Assembly (NCBI GenBank): GCA_002343845.1
Contig: DDSQ01000030.1
Location: 2,502-10,754, forward strand
Reading direction: 5' to 3'
Length of the DNA: 8,253 nt
Source of the DNA: Planctomycetes bacterium UBA2386
Lineage (GTDB): Bacteria; Planctomycetota; UBA1135; UBA2386
Part shown: positions 1 to 5,013 of the stretch, piece after piece
Numbering within the stretch: the stretch's first letter is position 1
Layout: the number at the start of each line of letters is the position of its first letter
Notes under the pieces: model-generated
Databases searched by the model: none
Seen by the model: the letters and a program-made list of their open reading frames with translations, nothing else
Told to the model about the DNA's origin: nothing
Position numbers and translations under genes: made by a program

Positions 1-1505
1 CCGGTCCGAGCCGGGTCGACGACCGCGGCCTCGGACGGCAGCACGGCGACCACCGCTCCCGCGACGGGCAAACCGTCGGGATCGAGCACACGACCGACGA
101 TCGTGCGCCCGGCATCGCCGAGCACGAGGTCGACGCGAACCTCGTTGCCGCCGCCAGCCACCCGCACCGCGAGCGAAGGCTGCCGGCCGCTCGCACGCGC
201 CAGCAACTCGAGGCCGGGTTGCAGGTGCTCGACCGTGAACGCACCCAGGGTGTCCGCGGTCGCGACCGGCACGTAGCCGGCGCGGTTGCCGACCAGCACC
301 ACCGACGCCATCGGCACCGGCGCGCCGTTGCGGTCGCGCACCGTGCCGCGCACGGTGACGCCGCCAGGCAGCGTCACGGTGCGTTCGACGCGCGCACCCG
401 CGGTCGTCTCCGCGACCACCGCGGTGCCCACGCGATCGACGTCGACCGCCCACTGGCCCGGCGCCAGGTCCACGAACCGGACCGCGCCGTCGGCGTCGGT
501 CGTTCGCCAGGCGAGGTCCCGGCCCAGGTTCTGCAACTCGTCGAGCCGGTGCACGGCGACGGCGATGCCGCGGCAGGGCGCGCCGTTGCCGACGACGCGC
601 ACGACGAGTTCGCCCGTCGTGGGCGCCGAGGACGAGTCCGGCGGTGCGGGCGGCTCGACCACCGCCGTACGACTCGCCGCCGGTTCGGGCACCGGCGTGA
701 CGCCGAGCGGTGCCGTGGCACTGGCCGGCGCCCCTTCCGCGGCGAGCGGCGTGGCGTCGACGGGCGGCGGCTCCGGGGGATACAGCGACCAACCCAACGC
801 GACGAGAACGACCGCCGCGAGGGCGGCCACGACCTTGTGGTGCAGCACGATCAGACCTCCGAGAGTGACAGCGGAAAGGAACCCAGTCGCCGTTCCCCCG
901 CAGGCCGCGAGCACCTCGGTGCGCACCGCCGCGATCCCGCGGCCACTCGCCACGGTGATGGCGGCACCGCCCGCCAGACTCACGGGCAACGCCCGCCGCA
1001 GCAGGTCGATGCCGCGCGTGATCTGCGCGCGCACGGTGCCGGCCGGCCGTTCGAGGGTGCGCGCGATCTCCTGCGCCTGCAGGCCGTGTTCACACACGAG
1101 CCGCAGCACCGGCCGGTAGACCTCGGGCAACCGATCGATCGCCTGCCGCAACTCGGCGGTCACCTCGAGCGCGGTGACGTCGTCGTTGGGATCGACGACG
1201 GCCGCCTGCAACCGCGACGCGTCGACGAGGCGCCGCGATCGGCGCCGCGCCGCGCGCGCGTGGTTGACGAGGATGCCGACGAGCCACGGCAGGACACGTT
1301 CACCGTGGCGGTGCGAAGCCGCGTCCTCGATCGCCGTGACGAAGGTCGCCTGCACGAGGTCCTCGGCATCGGTGCCGGGACTCGCGAGGTGACGGCCGAG
1401 CTGCAGCAGTTCCGGCGCGGTGCGATCGAACACGATCGCCAGCGCCCGCGGGTCGCGGTGCCGCTGGAAGCGCTGGAACGCCAGCTCGACGGTGCGGGGG
1501 AACAT
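1..1505 (-). CDS. ECF-type sigma factor fused to a TM segment and carboxypeptidase-regulatory-like repeats (C-terminus cut by window edge)
   Basis: The frame is open for 501 codons from the ATG at 1505-1503 to the left edge with no stop; I translated it codon by codon. Residues ~17-93 resemble sigma-70 region 2, with DAEDLVQATFVTAIE (46-60) as region 2.2 and VLPWLVGILVNHARAARR (71-88) as the -10 recognition part. Residues ~118-173 are region 4, an HTH containing EIARTLERPAGTVRAQ (146-161). A hydrophobic stretch follows, most clearly 224-241, then a Pro/Ala-rich linker (~243-297). Beta-rich repeats start near 299, 383 and 467, with typical carboxypeptidase-regulatory-like motifs such as GTVRDRNGAPVP (387-398) and GRVLDPDGLPVAG (471-483). 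The predicted topology is cytoplasmic sigma and extracytoplasmic repeats. AGGAG lies 7 nt before the start. No anti-sigma gene is visible. The domain calls are strong; promoter targets and repeat ligand are unknown. Confidence 0.88.
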   Translation of the reverse strand, partial: MFPRTVELAFQRFQRHRDPRALAIVFDRTAPELLQLGRHLASPGTDAEDLVQATFVTAIEDAASHRHGERVLPWLVGILVNHARAARRRSRRLVDASRLQAAVVDPNDDVTALEVTAELRQAIDRLPEVYRPVLRLVCEHGLQAQEIARTLERPAGTVRAQITRGIDLLRRALPVSLAGGAAITVASGRGIAAVRTEVLAACGGTATGFLSAVTLGGLIVLHHKVVAALAAVVLVALGWSLYPPEPPPVDATPLAAEGAPASATAPLGVTPVPEPAASRTAVVEPPAPPDSSSAPTTGELVVRVVGNGAPCRGIAVAVHRLDELQNLGRDLAWRTTDADGAVRFVDLAPGQWAVDVDRVGTAVVAETTAGARVERTVTLPGGVTVRGTVRDRNGAPVPMASVVLVGNRAGYVPVATADTLGAFTVEHLQPGLELLARASGRQPSLAVRVAGGGNEVRVDLVLGDAGRTIVGRVLDPDGLPVAGAVVAVLPSEAAVVDPART

Positions 1506-1697
1506 TCACCCGCTCCTGGACCGCAACGCGCGTTCGTGCTGCATCGAACGGGAAGAAACCGCCGCCAACGCCCACGGCATAGCCGCCACCCTGGAATCGC
1601 CGCTGCCGCCCAGGGTCGGCCCCGGCCGCCGCGGCTCGCCCCCCCCGCCGAGGGGCTCCCTGGCCTGCCGCCAGGCAACGGATAGCGTTCGGCGACG
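1506..1697. other. Divergent intergenic region between the sigma fusion and the CoA-transferase
   Basis: This 192-bp stretch must hold the promoters of both divergent genes. I see no convincing -35/-10 pair on either strand. It contains a run of nine C residues (1639-1647 region, broken only by neighbouring G/C sequence) and a small inverted repeat, GCCTG-CCGC-CAGGC at 1663-1676, about 20 bp before the CoA-transferase start. Neither is strong enough to name as a site. Confidence 0.5.
1513..1517 (-). promoter_or_regulatory. Shine-Dalgarno of the sigma-fusion gene
   Basis: Read on the minus strand this is AGGAG, 7 nt before the ATG at 1505. It supports that ATG as the true start, because the domain begins about 16 residues later and nothing recognisable precedes it. 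Confidence 0.7.
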
Positions 1698-2972
1698 ATG
1701 CGCTGCCTCGCCGCTGCCGATGCGCTCCGTCTGATTCGCTCCGGCCAGCGGGTCTTCGTGCACGGCGGCGCTGCGACCCCCACCGCATTGCTCGAGGCAC
1801 TGGCGCAGCGGGCGCCGGAGCTGCGCGACGTCGAGCTCGTGCACCTGCACACCGAAGGGCCAGCGCCGTGCGCCGCCCCCGGCCTCACGTCGAGCTTCCA
1901 CCACAACGCGTTGTTCCTCGGCCAGAACCTCCGCGACGCCGTCGCGCGCGGCGAGGCCGACTACGTGCCCGCGTTCCTGAGCGAGATGCCGGCCCTGTTC
2001 CGCGAACGCGTTCTGCCGCTCGACGTCGCCCTCGTGCACGTGTCGCCTCCCGACCGGCACGGCTACTGCTCGCTCGGCGTGTCGGTGGACATCGCGCGGG
2101 CCGCGGTCGACACCGCGCCGATCGTCATCGCGCAGGTCAATCCGCGCATGCCGCGAACGCACGGCGACGGCCTCGTGCACCACAGCCGCTTCGCCGCGAC
2201 CGTCGCCGTCGACGCCGAACTGCCGGCGCATCCGCCGACCACGATCGGCGAACTCGAGCGTGCGATCGGCCGCCACTGCGCGGCCCTGATCGACGACGGC
2301 GCGACGTTGCAGATGGGCATCGGCGCGATCCCCGATGCCGTGCTCGCGGCCCTCGACGGCCACCAGGATCTCGGCGTGCACACCGAGATGTTCGCCGATG
2401 GCGTGTTGCGGCTCGTCGAACGCGGCGTGATCACCGGCCGGCGCAAGGTCGTGCACCCGGGCAAGCTGGTTGCCGGCTTCGCGATCGGATCGCGCCGGCT
2501 CTACGACTTCCTCGACGACAACCCGCAGGTGGCGATGCTGGACATCGGCTACGTCAACGACCCGAACGTGATCCGGCGCAACCCAAAGGTCGTCGCCATC
2601 AACAGCGCGATCGAGATCGACCTGACCGGGCAGGTCTGCGCCGACTCGATCGGCACACGCATGTGGTCGGGCGTCGGCGGCCAGATGGACTTCTTGCGCG
2701 GCGCGGCGCTGTCGCCGGGCGGCAAGCCGGTGATCGCGATGCGCTCGGTGACCACGCGCGGTGAATCACGCATCGTGCCGCTGCTGAAGCCGGGTGCGGG
2801 GGTCGTGACCACCCGCGCGCACGTGCACTGGGTCGTCACGGAACACGGCGCCGTCGAGCTGCGCGGCAAGAACCTCCGTCAACGCGCGCGCGCCTTGATC
2901 TCGGTCGCCGATCCGCGGCACCGCGAGGCGCTGGAACGGGCCGCGCTCGAGCGTTTCCACGCGCTGCCGTAG
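1698..2972 (+). CDS. Acetyl-CoA hydrolase / 4-hydroxybutyrate CoA-transferase family protein
   Basis: The 424-residue product has the normal length for this class I CoA-transferase family, cytosolic enzymes that move CoA between short-chain acyl-CoAs and free carboxylates such as acetate, butyrate, 4-hydroxybutyrate or succinate. Visible motifs are RSGQRVFVHGGAATPTALL near the N-terminus (14-32), MGIGAIPDAV (206-215), LGVHTEMFADG (225-235), EIDLTGQVCADSIG (306-319) and GGQMDFLRGA (327-336). By analogy with clostridial 4-hydroxybutyrate CoA-transferase, the Glu of HTEM (E230) should be the residue forming the glutamyl-CoA thioester. Both N- and C-terminal halves are intact. The ATG at 1698 gives the usual family N-terminus, although no clear Shine-Dalgarno precedes it. 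The gene stands alone, divergent from the sigma fusion and convergent with the zinc-finger gene. The acid substrate cannot be told from sequence. Confidence 0.92.
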   Translation: MRCLAAADALRLIRSGQRVFVHGGAATPTALLEALAQRAPELRDVELVHLHTEGPAPCAAPGLTSSFHHNALFLGQNLRDAVARGEADYVPAFLSEMPALFRERVLPLDVALVHVSPPDRHGYCSLGVSVDIARAAVDTAPIVIAQVNPRMPRTHGDGLVHHSRFAATVAVDAELPAHPPTTIGELERAIGRHCAALIDDGATLQMGIGAIPDAVLAALDGHQDLGVHTEMFADGVLRLVERGVITGRRKVVHPGKLVAGFAIGSRRLYDFLDDNPQVAMLDIGYVNDPNVIRRNPKVVAINSAIEIDLTGQVCADSIGTRMWSGVGGQMDFLRGAALSPGGKPVIAMRSVTTRGESRIVPLLKPGAGVVTTRAHVHWVVTEHGAVELRGKNLRQRARALISVADPRHREALERAALERFHALP

Positions 2973-2988
2973 CGCCCGGGGTGGGCGC
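2972..2988. terminator. Possible bidirectional terminator hairpin between convergent genes
   Basis: GCGCCC (2972-2977) and GGGCGC (2983-2988) form a perfect 6-bp stem around a GGGGT loop. The hairpin sits in the 22-bp gap between the stop codons of the CoA-transferase (2972) and the zinc-finger gene (2995). There is no T-tract on either side, and short GC stems are common at this base composition. Only its placement supports a terminator role. Confidence 0.35.
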
Positions 2989-2994
2989 GCGCCG

Positions 2995-3327
2995 TCAGCG
3001 GCCCTTTTCGGCGCAGTGCACGCAGGTCGTGGCGAAGGGCAGCAGTTCGAGCCGCGCTTTGGCGATCGGCGCCTTGCACCGTTCGCAGGTGCCGTAGGTG
3101 CCGAGGTCGAGCCGCGCCAGCGCATGGTCGATCTGGTGCAGCTCGACGTTGGCGCCGTCCCCGAGCTGCTCGAGGGTCTCGCGGTTGGCGAGTTCGCCGG
3201 CCCGTTCCTCGCTGTCCGGCGGCAAGGGCTCGTCGCGACGGGTGAGGTGCTTCTCGATGCGCGCCTTGCGGTCGGCGATCAACTGGCGCAGTTCGAGCAG
3301 GCGAGTGCGAGTCCGGGTCTTGTCCAT
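2995..3327 (-). CDS. DksA/TraR-family zinc-finger protein
   Basis: This 110-residue protein belongs to the family that binds in the RNA polymerase secondary channel and modulates transcription initiation, in E. coli together with ppGpp. The zinc finger is Cys81-x2-Cys84 with Cys102-x2-Cys105, inside the family pattern IDHALARLDLGTYGTCERC followed by RLELLPFATTC. The N-terminal part (1-75) is charged and helical, as expected for the coiled coil. The tip region reads DSEERAGELANRE (38-50), so the DxxDxA tip motif of DksA would be D-x-x-E-x-A here. The protein is shorter than E. coli DksA (151 aa), and the usual Gly after the second Cys is Lys-Ala. The start ATG at 3327 has GAGG 9 nt upstream. 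It lies 115 bp downstream of, and co-directional with, the FocA-like gene. It could be a true DksA or a DksA-like paralogue. Confidence 0.9.
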   Translation of the reverse strand: MDKTRTRTRLLELRQLIADRKARIEKHLTRRDEPLPPDSEERAGELANRETLEQLGDGANVELHQIDHALARLDLGTYGTCERCKAPIAKARLELLPFATTCVHCAEKGR

Positions 3328-3336
3328 GGCGGAGAA

Positions 3337-3340
3337 CCTC
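3337..3340 (-). promoter_or_regulatory. Shine-Dalgarno of the DksA/TraR-like gene
   Basis: GAGG on the minus strand, 9 nt before the ATG at 3327. It supports this start. A GC-rich hairpin (3345-3362) begins 4 nt upstream of it. Confidence 0.6.
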
Positions 3341-3344
3341 GTGG

Positions 3345-3362
3345 GCCCGGCAGTCGCCGGGC
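3345..3362 (-). repeat. Perfect 7-bp inverted repeat in the leader of the DksA/TraR-like gene
   Basis: GCCCGGC (3345-3351) and GCCGGGC (3356-3362) pair perfectly around a 4-nt loop. In minus-strand RNA the hairpin would end 4 nt before the GAGG ribosome binding site of the zinc-finger gene. It also lies downstream of the FocA-like stop codon. It could terminate or attenuate readthrough from the channel gene, or shape translation initiation. No U-tract follows it. Confidence 0.4.
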
Positions 3363-3442
3363 TTGGCGTCTCACGCCGACGATAGCACGCACCACGATCG
3401 AGCGCGCACGCTGCGTCGAGCCCGCCCCCCCGCCGCCGACCA

Positions 3443-4240
3443 TCACGGACCGCGCGGCCGCAGATAGACCACCCAGTAGACCAGCGCCACCAGCACGCTG
3501 CCGCCGACCAGGTTGCCGGCGACCACCACGGCCAGGTTCGCCAGCACGTCGACGAACGGCAGCGGCGCTCCGAGCAGCCACGCCAACGGGAAGAAGTACA
3601 GGTTGGCGATCGAGTGCTCGAAGCCCGCCGCTACGAACGCCGTGACCGGGAAGACGATCGCCACCGCCCGATCGGTGACGCTGCGGCCGGCGAAGCCCAT
3701 CCAGACGGCCATGCACACCAGCACGTTGCACAGCACGCCCCGACAGAACGCTTCGGCCAGCGGCAGTCCGGCCTTCGCGGTCGCGATCGCCACCGTCGTT
3801 CGCGCGATCGCGCCGTCGTGCATCGCGGTGTGCCCCGACATCCAAACCAGCGTCGCGAGCGCGGTGGCGCCGATCAGGTTGGCGAAGCCCACCAATGCCC
3901 AGTTCCGCAGCAGTTCGCCGGTGCGGACCTGGCCGCTGGCCCACGCCATGACGATCAGGTTGTTGCCGGTGAACAGTTCGGCGCCGGCCACCACGACCAG
4001 CAGCAGCCCGAGCGAGAACACCATCCCGCCGACCAGCCGTTGCGCCGCGAACCCGAGGCTGGCGTCGCTCGCAACGAGGGTGAACATCAGCGCGCCGAGC
4101 CCGATGAAGGCCCCGGCCATCACGCCGAGCAGCGCCGACGTCGACCACGGCAAGCGCGTCTTCTGCACGCCGACGGTGCGCACGCGCTCGGCGATCTGGG
4201 CTGGGGTGTAGGCGTCGGCGCCGAAGAGGGAATCGGTCAT
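3443..4240 (-). CDS. focA: Formate/nitrite transporter (FNT) family channel, FocA-like
   Basis: The 265-residue integral inner-membrane protein has the usual FNT length and about six hydrophobic segments. FNT proteins are pentameric channels for small monovalent anions or their acids (formate, nitrite, acetate, lactate, hydrosulfide). Both family signatures are present: AGAELFTGN (85-93), the omega-loop region of TM2, and GVLCNVLVCMAVW (168-180). The pore histidine is in GFEHSIANLYFFP (206-218; H209), as in E. coli FocA. The C-terminal GNLVGGSVLVALVYWVVYLR (242-261) is also very FocA-like. The ATG at 4240 starts a short cytosolic amphipathic N-terminus, MTDSLFGADAYTPAQIAERV, typical of the family; GGAG lies 11 nt upstream. 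The frame remains open upstream but is not protein-like there. The gene is divergent from the efflux cluster. Formate is the likeliest substrate, but nitrite or acetate cannot be excluded; no pyruvate-formate lyase or nitrite reductase gene is in view. Confidence 0.92.
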   Translation of the reverse strand: MTDSLFGADAYTPAQIAERVRTVGVQKTRLPWSTSALLGVMAGAFIGLGALMFTLVASDASLGFAAQRLVGGMVFSLGLLLVVVAGAELFTGNNLIVMAWASGQVRTGELLRNWALVGFANLIGATALATLVWMSGHTAMHDGAIARTTVAIATAKAGLPLAEAFCRGVLCNVLVCMAVWMGFAGRSVTDRAVAIVFPVTAFVAAGFEHSIANLYFFPLAWLLGAPLPFVDVLANLAVVVAGNLVGGSVLVALVYWVVYLRPRGP

Positions 4241-4272
4241 CGAGGTCGGGGCTCCAGGGGCTTGGATCCGCA

Positions 4273-4306
4273 GGCCACCACGATCGCGAATCGCAGCACG
4301 GTGGCC
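4273..4306. promoter_or_regulatory. Inverted repeat upstream of the FocA-like gene (possible operator or leader stem)
   Basis: GGCCACC (4273-4279) and GGTGGCC (4300-4306) are perfect 7-bp arms 20 nt apart. Between them is a partial palindrome, GATCGCGAATC (4282-4292). The element ends 33 bp before the FocA-like ATG and lies in the 201-bp divergent region, so it could act on either gene. It is short enough to arise by chance at this GC content. Confidence 0.3.
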
Positions 4307-4332
4307 CGTCGGCGCAACACTCCTCTTGGCTC

Positions 4333-4355
4333 GTGCCCCCGAAAATCCGGGGCAC
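4333..4355. promoter_or_regulatory. Inverted repeat in the middle of the divergent FocA-like/efflux promoter region
   Basis: GTGCCCC (4333-4339) and GGGGCAC (4349-4355) are perfect 7-bp arms around a 9-nt centre containing AAAAT. That is one of the few A/T-rich spots in this region. With one bulged C, an 8-bp stem and 6-nt loop is possible. It lies about 92 bp from the FocA-like start and about 87 bp from the Cys/His-rich start, close to the midpoint, as expected of a shared operator. No regulator family can be assigned. Confidence 0.35.
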
Positions 4356-4441
4356 CGCCGGCGTTCGTCCAGCAGGTTCCCTTCGCACCGTTTCGCCCAG
4401 TGGCTCCGTTCCACACCCGCCCGAGGATCCGCACGCTCGCC

Positions 4442-4921
4442 ATGGCGCTGGCCTGGCTCGCGGCGCTGCTCCTGGGTTTGGGCCTGCCGAGCCGCCTCGT
4501 CGTTTGCGCCCGGCCCTGTTGCGCAGGCCACGTCAAGCTGACGAGGAACTGTGAGCATCTGCCGGGCCCTGCGCTCGCCATCGTCGACGACGGACGCGGT
4601 GCGGGAACGGCCGCTCCGACCTGCTGCGGTCACCATGGCCACCACGAACGCCGCGCCGCGCAGCCGTCGGACGGCGGCGACCCGCACGCCAGCAGCGCTG
4701 GCTGCGAAGGCTGCGTGCACGTCGCCCTCGGCGTCGATCTCGCCACGCCGCCGCCCGCCGACCACCCACTCGACGCCGTCGCTGTCGCACGAGATGACGG
4801 CTTCGGCGCCGCGACCTGGCATGCGAACGAACCGTCGACCGTGGTCCATCCGCCGGCGACCGGACCACCTCGCTGCGACCGTCGCACCCGACTGCTCGCC
4901 ACCACCGTGCTGCGCTTGTGA
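4442..4921 (+). CDS. Secreted or membrane-anchored Cys/His-rich protein, putative metal-binding leader of the efflux operon
   Basis: From the ATG at 4442 the product is 159 residues, opening with a hydrophobic signal or anchor segment (1-21). The rest holds nine Cys and eleven His in clusters: C22, C26, C27 and H30; C37 and H39; CCGHHGHH (61-68); and CEGCVH (88-93). The tail is basic, then ends LLATTVLRL. This suggests extracytoplasmic binding of a soft or transition metal; no catalytic family is recognised. Cys/His-rich small genes directly upstream of metal-resistance operons are known, for example copL ahead of copAB in Xanthomonas, where it affects copper induction. GAGGA sits 14 nt before the ATG, which is rather far. 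An in-frame GTG at 4400 is an alternative start that would add 14 residues, three of them Arg. The stop overlaps a GTG in the next gene's frame. That it is a gene is likely; its role is inferred. Confidence 0.68.
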   Translation: MALAWLAALLLGLGLPSRLVVCARPCCAGHVKLTRNCEHLPGPALAIVDDGRGAGTAAPTCCGHHGHHERRAAQPSDGGDPHASSAGCEGCVHVALGVDLATPPPADHPLDAVAVARDDGFGAATWHANEPSTVVHPPATGPPRCDRRTRLLATTVLRL

Positions 4922-4928
4922 GTCGTGC

Positions 4929-4952
4929 GGCCGCCGGCCCGGCCGTGCGGCC
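4929..4952. repeat. GC-only inverted repeat in the spacer before the TolC-family gene
   Basis: GGCCGC (4929-4934) and GCGGCC (4947-4952) flank a 12-nt centre of further CGGCC-type sequence that can pair in several ways. It lies just after the stop codon of the Cys/His-rich gene. It may be only a by-product of the base composition, but with the dyad at 4964-4981 it makes this spacer highly structured. Confidence 0.25.
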
Positions 4953-4963
4953 CCCCTGCCCCG

Positions 4964-4981
4964 GGATCGCGCCCGCGATCC
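4964..4981. promoter_or_regulatory. 18-bp dyad (GGATCGCG-CC-CGCGATCC) upstream of the TolC-family gene
   Basis: Two perfect 8-bp arms are separated by 2 bp, ending 32 bp before the ATG at 5014 in the 92-bp gap between the Cys/His-rich gene and the outer-membrane lipoprotein gene. As DNA it has the size and symmetry of an operator for a dimeric repressor. As RNA it folds into a 7-bp stem with a GCCC loop and could attenuate transcription or translation of the efflux genes. It is the most symmetrical element seen in the non-coding sequence. Function is inferred from position only. Confidence 0.4.
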
Positions 4982-5013
4982 GCCCGTTCCGCAGGTCCCC
5001 ACCGACTCACGCC

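Noticed and set aside
1663..1676. GCCTG-CCGC-CAGGC inverted repeat before the CoA-transferase as an operator
   Set aside because: Five-bp arms are expected often by chance at this GC content and nothing else supports it.
219..1685. A 488-codon plus-strand open frame antisense to the sigma fusion
   Set aside because: Its product is Arg/His/Asp/Gly-rich with no domain and looks like the shadow of a GC-rich gene. The minus-strand frame gives clear sigma-factor and repeat motifs over the same DNA.
3614..4441. A plus-strand extension of the Cys/His-rich gene back to 3614
   Set aside because: It runs antisense through the FocA-like gene and reads as His/Arg/Gln-rich shadow protein. A signal-like hydrophobic segment begins at the ATG at 4442.
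4918..5013. GTG at 4918, overlapping the preceding TGA, as the start of the TolC-family gene
   Set aside because: It would put 32 Pro/Arg/Ala-rich residues before the lipoprotein signal peptide and lacks a Shine-Dalgarno. ATG 5014 gives a normal signal length to the lipobox Cys. It is kept in mind because the overlap could allow ribosome re-initiation.
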